A stretch of 64,000 nucleotides of DNA from assembly GCA_001464055.1 (NCBI GenBank), contig LNET01000017.1, positions 16,784 to 80,783 on the forward strand. Reading direction: 5' to 3'. Shown piece after piece: positions 1 through 8,147 of this stretch. Both the position numbers and the translations under genes were made by a program. Source of the DNA: Burkholderiales bacterium Ga0077543. GTDB lineage: Bacteria; Pseudomonadota; Gammaproteobacteria; Burkholderiales; Burkholderiaceae_C. The notes under the pieces were generated by a model. It worked only from the letters and a program-made list of their open reading frames with translations. It was not told the origin of the DNA and searched no databases. The first letter of the stretch is position 1. Each line of letters starts with the position of its first letter.

Positions 1-746
1 AAACCGGCCAGCAGCACGCGGTCGCAAACGGCATTGATGCGGCGCGGTATGCCCTGGCTGGCTCGATAGATGCCTTCGAACGCGGCGGCGTCGAATTGCG
101 GCTTGCCGCTGGCACCGGCGCCGGCGCACTTCAACCGGTGCTCGATGTAGCCCCGGGTCTCGTCGGAGTCGAGAGGGCCGATGTGGCAGGTGGCCGCCAC
201 GCGCTGGCGGAACTGCTCCATCTCAGGCCGCTGAAGAATCTCGCGGAACTCGGGTTGACCGACCAGGAAACTTTGCAGCAGGGCCTGATTGCCAAACTGG
301 AAGTTGCTGAGCATGCGCAGTTCCTCCACCGCGCGCGGAGTCAGGTTCTGCGCCTCGTCCACCACCAGCAGGCAGCGCTTGCCCTTGCTCGTCTGGCTGA
401 TGAGGAAGGCTTCCAGCGTGATCAGCAGTTCGCTCTTGGGCACGTCCTTGACGCGAAAGCCGAAGGCTGCACCGACCATGCGCAGCGTGTCCTCGGCTCC
501 CAGTTGCGTCGTCACCAGGTGCCCGGTGATGACGTTGCTGCCGTTCAGGCCTTCGATCAGGCTGCGCAGCACCATCGTCTTGCCGGCGCCGATCTCGCCG
601 GTGATGACGATGAAGCCTTCGTTGCGCGAGACACCGTATTCCAGGTACGCCTTGGCACGCCGGTGCTGCTTGCTGGCGAAGTAGAAATTCGGGTCGGGGT
701 TGAGCTGGAACGGCTTGCTCGTGAGCCCGTAGAAGGCTTCGTACAT
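1..746 (-). CDS. XrtA/PEP-CTERM system-associated AAA ATPase (partial)
   Basis: The frame starts at an ATG on the minus strand at 746 and runs off the left edge, so the C-terminus is missing. The visible 248 codons begin MYEAFYGLTSKPFQL, typical of the GspA/ExeA-like AAA ATPases encoded in XrtA exopolysaccharide loci. Walker A is GEIGAGKT at about residues 50-57 and Walker B is LLVVDEAQ with D130/E131. A later segment, IPRRINAVCDRVLLAG, matches the lid region of ExeA-like ATPases. The start lies two bases after the stop of the preceding outer-membrane protein gene, so the two are co-transcribed. The exact role in polymer export or protein sorting is not established; membership of the locus family is clear. 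Confidence 0.9.
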   Translation of the reverse strand, partial: MYEAFYGLTSKPFQLNPDPNFYFASKQHRRAKAYLEYGVSRNEGFIVITGEIGAGKTMVLRSLIEGLNGSNVITGHLVTTQLGAEDTLRMVGAAFGFRVKDVPKSELLITLEAFLISQTSKGKRCLLVVDEAQNLTPRAVEELRMLSNFQFGNQALLQSFLVGQPEFREILQRPEMEQFRQRVAATCHIGPLDSDETRGYIEHRLKCAGAGASGKPQFDAAAFEGIYRASQGIPRRINAVCDRVLLAG

Positions 747-748
747 CG

Positions 749-2296
749 TCAGAACCGGAAGTTGATCGACGCGGTGACGGCGGTCTCGCGATAGGGGTTT
801 GTGTCGCTCTTGAATTCGGAATGCCGAGTCGACAAGTCGAGATTCATGGTTCGGTTGATGCGACTGGTCGACCCGAAGGACACACCGGTCAATCGGTTGC
901 GCGCGCGCTGGCCAGCACTGGGGCTGGTCTGATGCGTCGCGCTGGTGTTGATGCTGGTCGTGGGCGTCAACCGGTAGGTCACGCTGCCCGTGATGCCGCG
1001 CTCGCTCGTGCTGGAACTGGTGGCACTGACGTTGGCGGCAGCGTTCGCCGGCCTGTCCAGCGCTCGCAGCTGGATGCCGAAGAACTGCAGCGTGATGGTG
1101 GTGCGCAAGCCGTTCCAGGCCGCTGAAAACTCTTGACGCCGCTGCAGTGACACCACTTCGGACAGCGCGCCGATATTGAGCAGTTCGTTCGGGTCGCGGC
1201 CCAGTTGGCGCAGGAACTCCCGAACCACCAGCTCGCGCTGGACCGGATCCGGCGTGCTGGATGCAAACTGCTGGAAGAACAGGTCGAAAATCGTGATGGG
1301 TCGATCCAGACCCGTGGGGCTGCCGCCATCCGTGGCCCCGCGGGTATCGGTGTAACGCCAGATGGTTCGCGGCGTGCGGTATTCGAAGCTGGCGCCGTAG
1401 GAAGTACCGAAGTAGCGGCGCCCACCCTCGATCGAGACGCGGGTTCGAGGTGATGGTGTCCAGGAACCGCCGGCACCGAAGTTGTCGTAGCTGCGGCGGA
1501 TCAGGCTGCCGACGTCTGTCGACTCCTGCCCGCCGCTGACGTAAAGCTGCCAGTCCACATCGGGCTGCCACGTGAGCCGGCCGTTCAGTCGCGAAGTCCG
1601 GGTGTCCCGGCCATCACGGAAGCTCAGGTCTTGGTGCTGGGCGGTCAGCCCCCAGCCCAAAGGCCCGCCGCCGCGCGGTGACGTCAACGACACCAGTGCC
1701 GACCGGGTGTTCGAGTCCGCCGCGTCGAAGTCTCGTGCGTCGGTCATCGTCGCACCCAGGCGAACCTGATAGTCGGCAAGCCCACCCAGGGTACCGACGA
1801 TGTAGGGTGAGACCTGCAGGTTGATGACTTCGCTGCGGTTCGCGCGATCCGTATAGGTGTTGAAGGCAAACTGCTGGCCCGTGGCCGAGATGTCGGACTG
1901 GCCGATGCTGGCCTGGGCATCGATAAAGGCAAACCCATCGATCGCTTCGGCACGAAGGTTGGCAGTCAGCCGGTTGTCCACCACGCCGGCGTCGGGCCGC
2001 TCGGAAAAGTATGTGGCGTCCAGTGCGTAGCTGACCGCTCCCTGCAGACGACCGCTGCGGCTGGACCAGTTGATGCCCGGACTGACACGCGTGGCGAACT
2101 CGCCGCCCTCGACACCACCGTTGACACCGGTGCTTCGCAGGAAGGTCTCGGATACCACCAGCGTCGGCACCAGTCCTGTGTTTCGGGCGGGGCGCTCCTG
2201 AGCCTGGACCTGCGCGGCACCGCCCAGCGCAAAGCCTACCGCGACAGCCAGCAAGGACAGCCGTGGTGATTCACCTCGCGCAGGGAGTCGGGTCAT
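749..2296 (-). CDS. XrtA/PEP-CTERM-associated outer-membrane protein (TIGR03016-like)
   Basis: A 515-aa protein with a signal peptide ending near QVQAQE (about residues 18-33). The body is rich in alternating short beta segments and ends in an aromatic residue (ASINFRF), as expected of an outer-membrane beta-barrel. Repeated stretches such as SYALDATYFS and LSTRHSEFKSD support a barrel. The family is recognised by its position between the tyrosine autokinase and the ATPase of XrtA loci, and it is a candidate secretion or surface-anchoring component for the exopolysaccharide. It sits 15 bases after the kinase gene, in the same operon. Function beyond location is inferred. Confidence 0.85.
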   Translation of the reverse strand: MTRLPARGESPRLSLLAVAVGFALGGAAQVQAQERPARNTGLVPTLVVSETFLRSTGVNGGVEGGEFATRVSPGINWSSRSGRLQGAVSYALDATYFSERPDAGVVDNRLTANLRAEAIDGFAFIDAQASIGQSDISATGQQFAFNTYTDRANRSEVINLQVSPYIVGTLGGLADYQVRLGATMTDARDFDAADSNTRSALVSLTSPRGGGPLGWGLTAQHQDLSFRDGRDTRTSRLNGRLTWQPDVDWQLYVSGGQESTDVGSLIRRSYDNFGAGGSWTPSPRTRVSIEGGRRYFGTSYGASFEYRTPRTIWRYTDTRGATDGGSPTGLDRPITIFDLFFQQFASSTPDPVQRELVVREFLRQLGRDPNELLNIGALSEVVSLQRRQEFSAAWNGLRTTITLQFFGIQLRALDRPANAAANVSATSSSTSERGITGSVTYRLTPTTSINTSATHQTSPSAGQRARNRLTGVSFGSTSRINRTMNLDLSTRHSEFKSDTNPYRETAVTASINFRF

Positions 2297-2311
2297 GAGG
2301 GCAGGCGAAGC

Positions 2312-3325
2312 TCAGCTCTTGGCCGGCTCCTGCTTGGCGTCGGAAGGCGAGCCATACCCGTAGCCGTAGCCATACCCATAGCCGTAACCGTAGCCGTAGG
2401 TCCCACCCGCATCGCTGCGCGCCTTGTTCAGCACCATCATCCGAACGGGACAGGATTCGATCGTTGCCAGCGCCTGCTGCACGCTGGATTGCAGCGTGCG
2501 GTCGGCGTGCACGACCATGACGATTTGCCCCATGTGGGTGGCCAGCACTCGAGCCTCGGTGGTGAGCAGCAGCGGCGGCGAGTCGAAGATGATGATGCGA
2601 TCGGGGTATCGCGTGGCCATGTCGTCCAGCAACTGCTTCATCGCCTCGCTGGCCAGGAGCTCGGTCGCCCGCGGATGCGGCGAGCCGCTGGGCAGCACGG
2701 TCAGCTTGTCGACGTTGGTGCGCATCAGCACCTCCGACATTTCGGCCTTGCCTTCCAGCAGGTCGAGCAGTCCTGGCCCGGGGGGCAGCCCCAGCACCCT
2801 CAGCACCGAGGGCCGGGCGACGTCGGCATCGACCAGCATCACGGTGTGGTCGAGTTCGGCGGCGATGCTCATCGCCAGATTGATCGACGTGAAGCTCTTG
2901 CCTTCGCCCGGCAAGGCGCTGGTGATCATGATCAGGTTGCCATGGGCAATGCTGGCGGCACCCCGGCCCAGGGCGTTGGTGATCAGCGGCCGCTTGAGAA
3001 CCCGGTACTGGTCGGCCAGGTGCGAGCGCGGCGCATTCGGCGTGACGATGCCGCCCTGGGACAGCCTGTTCAGGTCCAGTTCGACCCGCCGCGACAGCGA
3101 TACCGGTTCGGCGGGCTCCGACAAGCGCCCGCGCGCTGCGGCACCCTGCCCTGCAGCGCCTGCAGCCGCCGCTTCGGCGGCGGCGGCGAAGGCCGCGGCG
3201 CCCGGCGTGCTGCTGGCCGACAGCTGGGAAGCTGGTGACGACGGGCTGTCGATTTCGGGGATGTTGACGCCGGCCTGGCGCAATTGCTCCAGCCGTTGCG
3301 CCGCTTGTTCGATCAGGCTGCTCAT
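2312..3325 (-). CDS. Polysaccharide biosynthesis tyrosine autokinase (BY-kinase, CpsD/EpsG-like, XrtA type)
   Basis: A 337-aa cytoplasmic BY-kinase with an Ala-rich N-terminal linker (about 30-70). Walker A is ALPGEGKSF (137-145, K143), Walker A-prime is LVDADV (164-169) and Walker B is IIFDSPPLL (about 245-253, D248). The C-terminal tail has eight consecutive Tyr-Gly pairs (310-325), the cluster expected to be autophosphorylated. Such kinases act with the separate chain-length determinant, here encoded next to it with a 4-base gap, to control polymer length and export by cycles of tyrosine phosphorylation. Splitting of kinase and Wzz-like membrane protein follows the CpsC/CpsD pattern rather than the fused Wzc of enterics. 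Confidence 0.93.
   Translation of the reverse strand: MSSLIEQAAQRLEQLRQAGVNIPEIDSPSSPASQLSASSTPGAAAFAAAAEAAAAGAAGQGAAARGRLSEPAEPVSLSRRVELDLNRLSQGGIVTPNAPRSHLADQYRVLKRPLITNALGRGAASIAHGNLIMITSALPGEGKSFTSINLAMSIAAELDHTVMLVDADVARPSVLRVLGLPPGPGLLDLLEGKAEMSEVLMRTNVDKLTVLPSGSPHPRATELLASEAMKQLLDDMATRYPDRIIIFDSPPLLLTTEARVLATHMGQIVMVVHADRTLQSSVQQALATIESCPVRMMVLNKARSDAGGTYGYGYGYGYGYGYGYGSPSDAKQEPAKS
2351..2398 (-). repeat. 8 x 6-bp tandem repeat encoding (Tyr-Gly)8
   Basis: Eight in-frame copies of TAY-GGN encode the tyrosine tail of the BY-kinase. The copies are imperfect only at third codon positions (TAC/TAT, GGC/GGT/GGG). Gain or loss of a unit keeps the frame. Confidence 0.95.
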
Positions 3326-3329
3326 GGGT

Positions 3330-4976
3330 TCAGGCGCCGTAGCGGTTCATCAGGGTCATTGCAATCAGTCCGGCAATGAACAGCCCGACCAGGCCACCGG
3401 AGGCCGAAACAAAACGGATCAGGCTGCCACGCTCGCGGCGCCGATCCTGTTCCGTCGTGAGCATGGACACGACACCGAGCAGCGGCATGCCCGTCCGTGC
3501 CCGCAGGGTGTCGGCGTCGCCGAAGGTCGGGCGCAGCTGGGCAGCGGCAAACGCGAAGAACAAGCCAGCGGCCAGCGCCAGAAGCAGCGCCACGGGCAGG
3601 AGCAGCAGGCGGTTCGGGGACACCGGCTTGGGCGAAACGCGCGGGGGGTCGATGAGACGGAAATCGGCGACGCCGGAGACGACGTCGAGCTCGCCCGACA
3701 TCACGGCCGACTGGCGCCGGCTGACGAGGTCTTCGTAGTTCTTCTTCGTGACTTCGTAGTCGCGGTTGAGCTGCGCGGCTTCGGCTTCGATTTGCGGTGC
3801 GGTCTTCAGCGAGTCGCGCAACGAGGCAAAGCGACTGGCGTATTCGTCGGCCCGGGCCCTCATCGCGGCAACCTGGACTTCAGCGGTGGCCAGCATGCGG
3901 CTGAGCTCCTGGACAGCCAGGCTGTCACTGGCCGAACTGCCGCCGATGCCCTTGTTGGCTGCCGCGGCAGCGGCCGCGGCAGCTGCGGCAGTGGCCGCCT
4001 TGCGCTGGAGTTCGGCCACTTCGCGACGCTTCTGTTCTTCCAGATCCGCAATCAAGCGGCGCGTGCCGGTCACGTCGGGGTGCAGGTCGGTGTAGCGCTG
4101 GAGCAGACTGTCGAGATTGCGCTTCTGGGCGTCGATGCGCGCGTCGATTTCCGGCGTGGAAACAGCAGGCTGACCAGTGGCGCTGGCGCCCGCACCGGCG
4201 CCGGCGCCGCTCAGCAGGTCGGGCAGGGCGCTTGCCCCGCCCTGGCCACGGGCCTCGGCGAGCTGCTGGCGCGCGGCTTCACGTGCCTGCTCGGCCTCGC
4301 GCAACTGCAGCCGCGCGGCATCGAGTTGCGAACTGACTTCGGACAGGCGTGTCGCGATGTCCTTGCCGTCGGCACCCTGACGATCGAGGTTGCGCAGCCG
4401 GAACTCCTTCATTCGCGCTTCCGCCTCTTCGAGCTTGGCCTCGAAGGTCTTGATCTGGTCGGACAGGAAGGACTTGGCGGAATCGGTGTCCTTGCGGCTG
4501 GCCCCCAGCCCCGACTCGACGAAGATCGAAACCATGGCCTGCACCACGCGCTTGGCCTTGTCCTGCTCGGTGTCGCGGTAGGACATCGAATACAGGTTCT
4601 CCCCGCCTGCAGTGCGGATCTCGATGGTCTGCATCAGCTTTTCGACCAAGGCTTCCTGTTCGTTCGCACTGCGATTGCTGAGGTCGAGATCGGCCATGCG
4701 GATCAGCTTCTCGATATTGGGCCGGCTGACCAAGGTGCGGCTGAGCATGCCGATTTGCTGCTCGACATTGGGCTGCACTGCCAGCCCGCTCATGAGCGGA
4801 TTCAGGATCGAGTCGGTGTCGACGTAAATACGGGCCGATGCTTCGTACTGGTCAGGGATCTTCCAGACAATGACGACGCTGATCGCAGCCACCACCCACG
4901 CGACGATCAACGCCGGCCAGCGGAATGTCCACATCCCGCGGGCGGTTGCGAAAAACTGTTGAACGATCTCTTGCAT
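3330..4976 (-). CDS. XrtA system polysaccharide chain-length determinant (Wzz/GumC family)
   Basis: A 548-aa inner-membrane protein. The ATG at 4976 was chosen because MQEIVQQFFATARGMWTFRW leads straight into the first membrane helix (about 18-36) and a Wzz domain containing YEASARIYVDTDS. A long coiled-coil region (about 150-430) carries an almost pure alanine tract near residues 327-340 (DNA 3957-3998). A second membrane helix follows PKPVSPNRLLLLP, and a third lies at the C-terminus near SGGLVGLFIAGLIAM. An upstream in-frame ATG at 5120 would overlap the export lipoprotein gene and is unlikely. It forms an operon with the kinase and is expected to set exopolysaccharide length and couple to the outer-membrane exporter. 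Confidence 0.9.
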   Translation of the reverse strand: MQEIVQQFFATARGMWTFRWPALIVAWVVAAISVVIVWKIPDQYEASARIYVDTDSILNPLMSGLAVQPNVEQQIGMLSRTLVSRPNIEKLIRMADLDLSNRSANEQEALVEKLMQTIEIRTAGGENLYSMSYRDTEQDKAKRVVQAMVSIFVESGLGASRKDTDSAKSFLSDQIKTFEAKLEEAEARMKEFRLRNLDRQGADGKDIATRLSEVSSQLDAARLQLREAEQAREAARQQLAEARGQGGASALPDLLSGAGAGAGASATGQPAVSTPEIDARIDAQKRNLDSLLQRYTDLHPDVTGTRRLIADLEEQKRREVAELQRKAATAAAAAAAAAAANKGIGGSSASDSLAVQELSRMLATAEVQVAAMRARADEYASRFASLRDSLKTAPQIEAEAAQLNRDYEVTKKNYEDLVSRRQSAVMSGELDVVSGVADFRLIDPPRVSPKPVSPNRLLLLPVALLLALAAGLFFAFAAAQLRPTFGDADTLRARTGMPLLGVVSMLTTEQDRRRERGSLIRFVSASGGLVGLFIAGLIAMTLMNRYGA

Positions 4977-5055
4977 GGTGCGAAGTCGGGCCTTGGCTAG
5001 CCGCGCCTGTGGCGATGGACGGCCGGCAAGGCCAGGCCGGGCCGCGCGGACGGGG

Positions 5056-5688
5056 TCAGAAGAAGCTCTGGGGGATGATGAGGATGTCGCCCGGGCGCAT
5101 CTCGACGTTGGCGGACACATCGCCGCGCTTGATCAGATCTTTCAGCCGCACGGCATATTGCTTGTTGCCATCGCCGCTGCGCAGGATGCTGGCGCCGTTG
5201 CCATCGGCAAAATCGGTCAGTCCGCCCACGGCGATCATCACGTCGAGCAAGGTCATCTTCTGCTTGAACGGCAGGAACTGCGGCCGGGCGGCTTCACCAA
5301 CCACACGGATCTGCTCACTGTACGGGCCGACGAAGTTCGTGACGATGACAGTGACCACCGGGTCGCGCACGAAGGTCGACAACTTCTTCTCGATGTCGCG
5401 AGCCACCTCGACCGACGTCTTGCCCTGAACGACGAGTTCGTCGACCAGGGGTGCCGACAGCTTGCCGTCGGGCCGCACCGGCACCGACAAGGAAAGTTCC
5501 GGGTTGCGCCAGACAATGATGTTCAGGCTGTCGCCAGCGCCGATGACGTAGTTGTAGTCGGCATTGGATGCGCTGGCAGGCGCGGGTGGCAGGGCATCCT
5601 TCTTCATCAAGCCGCAGCCCGACAGGGCCGCGGCAACGACGATCACGCCCAGAAGCCGAAGATTAGAAAAGGATGCAGACAGTCTCAT
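5056..5688 (-). CDS. Polysaccharide export outer-membrane lipoprotein (Wza/EpsE family)
   Basis: A 210-aa precursor starting at the ATG at 5688 (MRLSASFSNLRLLGV), with a lipobox LSGC at 22-25. The polysaccharide-export domain begins YVIGAGDSLNIIVWRNPELS and is followed by SLBB-type segments including GGLTDFADGNGASILR. The protein ends MRPGDILIIPQSFF, characteristic of XrtA-locus exporters. It is the first gene of the minus-strand operon, 79 bases before the chain-length determinant, and should form the outer-membrane exit for the polymer. An upstream in-frame start at 5763 would add 25 residues before the signal peptide and was rejected. Confidence 0.92.
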   Translation of the reverse strand: MRLSASFSNLRLLGVIVVAAALSGCGLMKKDALPPAPASASNADYNYVIGAGDSLNIIVWRNPELSLSVPVRPDGKLSAPLVDELVVQGKTSVEVARDIEKKLSTFVRDPVVTVIVTNFVGPYSEQIRVVGEAARPQFLPFKQKMTLLDVMIAVGGLTDFADGNGASILRSGDGNKQYAVRLKDLIKRGDVSANVEMRPGDILIIPQSFF

Positions 5689-6199
5689 GACCAACCTCAA
5701 GTTCGAAGGGCTCGCGACGGGCACGCGAATGTGGTTGCCGCGTTCGCCGCGGCCTGCAACCACGAAGCGCGGCGCAGGCAGGTTCTGACACGGTATGGCC
5801 AGTGCGATGACGCTGCAAACCGCGACGACGGCACCTTAACCGGATGATGGCACAGCAACAAGCCGCAGCTTGCGGGGGGTCCGGACCAGCTCCACTGTCT
5901 TGGGCACATATTTCACGGCAGGCGCCATCTCGACTCCCGGACTGGCGCGCCCGGAAGTGTCGGACGACTTGACACCGGTCGTGCCAGTAGCCCCATCGAA
6001 ACCTGCAATCCTTTGATTCGTATAGGTTTTTTTCATTGGCATGCAGAGTGCTTGATACGTACCCGAACTGCGCTTGGTACGCGCAATCTGCACGGCACCC
6101 CCTGCATTCGAAGGCCTCCAGGCGGCCTGGGGATGGACGATGGCAGCTGGGCGCCTCTTAGAATCGAGCGATTGGATGCCATGTGCATCGGGAGTATTC
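5689..6199. other. Divergent intergenic region between the export operon and the HPr-rel-A run
   Basis: 511 bases without a convincing gene. It must contain promoters for both divergent transcription units and is locally more AT-rich near 6010-6060. A 121-codon minus-strand frame (5836-6201) covers most of it but has no recognisable domain and no good start context. A sigma-54-like element is listed separately. Confidence 0.7.
6037..6052 (+). promoter_or_regulatory. Putative sigma-54 (-24/-12) promoter
   Basis: The sequence TGGCATGCAGAGTGCT has the -24 GG and -12 GC separated by exactly ten bases and matches TGGCAYG-N4-TTGCW with one mismatch (GTGCT for TTGCW). It is oriented towards the gene at 6200, with a predicted start near 6064. 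The sigma-54 activator PrsR encoded at 13126 is a natural candidate regulator. No activator-binding site was identified. Confidence 0.5.
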
Positions 6200-6880
6200 A
6201 TGGATCAGAAGCCACCGCCGAAAGACGCCGGCGTCGACACAGCCGTCGAAGCGCCACATCCTGAATCAAAGGGCGTCGGACGCCGCGCGCTGCTGCGCGG
6301 CGGCGCAGCAGCGGCGCCTGTTCTGCTGGCGCTGCACAGCGGGCCAGTGGCTGCCACGGGCAAGATGTCCTGCACCGTCGCTTCTTCCTTCGTTTCACTG
6401 GCCACCTTCGGCAGCCGCAACCCGGGTGCGACCACCCTGCAGTGCTCGTCCAAGAATGCCGGCCACTGGCACCAGGCGTCGAAGAACCTGGCCCATCGGG
6501 CCGCCCTCGAGCGTCCGCGCTGGGCCACGAGGAAGCTGGTGAACTATCTGGGCGCCAGTTGTTCGCCGCACGCCCAACTCGGGGGCAACCCGAACACCTA
6601 CGAAGTCTGGCAGGTCATGGGGCTGGGCGACGCTCCTGCCGAAAAGGGCGAACTGGGCGTTCTGCATCACATCCTCGGGCTGGCGCTCAGCATCGACAGC
6701 GGCGGGGGCACCGTCAACACCGGCGGGGTCATGAACACACCCTACCTTGCCGGCATCTGGAAGACCTACCGAGTCAACCGTCGCTACGTATTGCCCAGCT
6801 CAGGCATCAACTGGTCCGAGGACGAGCTCATCATGTGGTTGAAGATGCTCCAGTACCCGATGCCCTTGCCAAGCGTCTGA
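6200..6880 (+). CDS. Signal-peptide protein of the HPr-rel-A cassette, function unknown
   Basis: A 226-aa protein starting at the ATG at 6200. Residues about 28-60 form a Tat- or Sec-like signal: GRRALLRGGAAAAPVLLAL, then a small-residue cleavage region. The mature part has a few cysteines (MSCTV, LQCSS, GASCSP) and a C-terminal region rich in aromatic residues. I do not recognise a domain. It is the first gene of a run with a PqqD-like chaperone, an HPr-kinase-like kinase and a nucleotidyltransferase, so it may be the substrate that those proteins modify before export. That role is inferred from context only. A putative sigma-54 promoter lies about 135 bases upstream. Confidence 0.75.
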   Translation: MDQKPPPKDAGVDTAVEAPHPESKGVGRRALLRGGAAAAPVLLALHSGPVAATGKMSCTVASSFVSLATFGSRNPGATTLQCSSKNAGHWHQASKNLAHRAALERPRWATRKLVNYLGASCSPHAQLGGNPNTYEVWQVMGLGDAPAEKGELGVLHHILGLALSIDSGGGTVNTGGVMNTPYLAGIWKTYRVNRRYVLPSSGINWSEDELIMWLKMLQYPMPLPSV

Positions 6881-6893
6881 CGGCCCGTTCGCG

Positions 6894-7157
6894 TTGACTG
6901 AAGACGCGCTGGCGCGACTGCGGGGCGCCTACCAACCCGCCGATCAACTCCTGGTCCACGACTGGGGCGACGCGACAGCGGTCGTGTTCGTCCAGGGCAC
7001 CCATGTGACCCTCCTCGTAGACGCCACGGCCGCCGCCTTGGTGGCCGACTGGACGCAGCCGGTCGATGCCGACGAGGCTGATGCCGTGGCAAGGCTGCTC
7101 GAGTCCCAGATTCCGGCCCTGGTTCAGGCCGGGATTCTGATTCCGCGAACGGCATGA
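6894..7157 (+). CDS. HPr-rel-A system PqqD family peptide chaperone
   Basis: An 87-aa protein read from a TTG start at 6894, 13 bases after the previous stop. It has the short winged-helix-like PqqD pattern: strands around LLVHDWGDATAVVF and VTLLVDATAAALVADW, then helices ending VQAGILIPRTA. PqqD-like proteins bind leader sequences of peptides or proteins to be modified. Its stop overlaps the ATG of the kinase gene (ATGA), indicating translational coupling. The assignment to the HPr-rel-A cassette is by family memory together with the three neighbours. Confidence 0.8.
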   Translation: MTEDALARLRGAYQPADQLLVHDWGDATAVVFVQGTHVTLLVDATAAALVADWTQPVDADEADAVARLLESQIPALVQAGILIPRTA

Positions 7158-8092
7158 ACACCACCACGGTAGGCAGTCTCTCAGCCAGGGAATGCCAGGC
7201 TCGGCTGCTGTCGCCTTCGGGCCTGGCCTTGCGCACGGGACCGTTTTCGGCGGCAGTGCACTCGCCCTTGCCCGAAGTTGCCGCCGCCCTGAGCCGGCTC
7301 TACGCCGAGCATCCCCTGCTGACTGACGAAAGCTTCATCGATTTCCGTGTCGGTGTGCGTCGACCGCCCGGGTGGCGGGCCCGATGGCAGCCTCAAGTGG
7401 TGTTCGAGTTCGATGGCCAGACACCTTTCAACCCGCTGCCGGGAGACCAGGGCTTCCCGCTGCTCGAATGGGGTCTGAACTGGTGCGTCTACGGCCTGTG
7501 TCATCAGTTTCTGAGCCTGCATGCGGCCGTGCTCGAGCGCAACGGCCGCGCCCTCATCCTCCCGGCTCCCTCAGGGTCCGGCAAAAGCACGCTGTGCGCA
7601 GGACTGCTGTTCAGCGGCTGGAGGTTGTTGTCCGACGAACTGACCCTCATCTGCCCTCATCATGGCGACATCGTGCCCATTCCTCGCCCTGTGAGTTTGA
7701 AGAACGAGTCCATCGCCGTGATCGAGGCGCTGGCACCCCAGGTGGAGTTCGGTTCGCGTGTCCATGAAACCAGCAAAGGTCTGGTGGCCCACTTCAAGCC
7801 GCCGACAGACGCCGTGCAGCGCGCCCATGAGCGCGCCTTGCCGGGCTGGATCGTCCTGCCCAAGTACGTTCCCGAGCAGCCTGCCACACTGAAGCCGCTG
7901 GAAAGATCGCGTGCATTCATGCACCTCGTCGAGAATGCGTTCAACTACGACGTCTTCGGCGCCGAAGGCTTCCAACTGCTCGGCTCGGTGATCGACCGCA
8001 CGACATGCTTCAGTTTCGAGTACGGCCACCTGCCCCAGGCTGTGCAGCTGTTCAACCAGCTCGCCGACGGCCTGGACATCGCCAGCCGCTGA
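7154..8092 (+). CDS. HPrK-related kinase A
   Basis: A 312-aa protein with a P-loop PSGSGKST at 139-146 inside the HPr kinase/phosphorylase-like core (ALILPAPSGSGKSTLCAGLL). It is followed by GWRLLSDELTLI, which matches the acidic motif after the P-loop in HprK. No PTS or HPr gene is nearby, so this is not classical carbon-catabolite HprK. Relatives of this kinase fold phosphorylate serine on ribosomal peptides in some lasso-peptide clusters. The gene overlaps the PqqD-like gene by 4 bases, so the two products probably act on the same client, possibly the protein encoded at 6200. Confidence 0.85.
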   Translation: MNTTTVGSLSARECQARLLSPSGLALRTGPFSAAVHSPLPEVAAALSRLYAEHPLLTDESFIDFRVGVRRPPGWRARWQPQVVFEFDGQTPFNPLPGDQGFPLLEWGLNWCVYGLCHQFLSLHAAVLERNGRALILPAPSGSGKSTLCAGLLFSGWRLLSDELTLICPHHGDIVPIPRPVSLKNESIAVIEALAPQVEFGSRVHETSKGLVAHFKPPTDAVQRAHERALPGWIVLPKYVPEQPATLKPLERSRAFMHLVENAFNYDVFGAEGFQLLGSVIDRTTCFSFEYGHLPQAVQLFNQLADGLDIASR

Positions 8093-8147
8093 CACCGCCA
8101 GGCACGGCAGTCATCCCGCTGTCTGCCGTGTCCGGCCAGGGGCCCTG

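Noticed and set aside
5836..6201. A 121-codon minus-strand frame in the divergent intergenic region
   Set aside because: No domain or signal peptide, no clear ribosome-binding site, and it covers the region where two divergent promoters must lie. It may be chance in GC-rich DNA.
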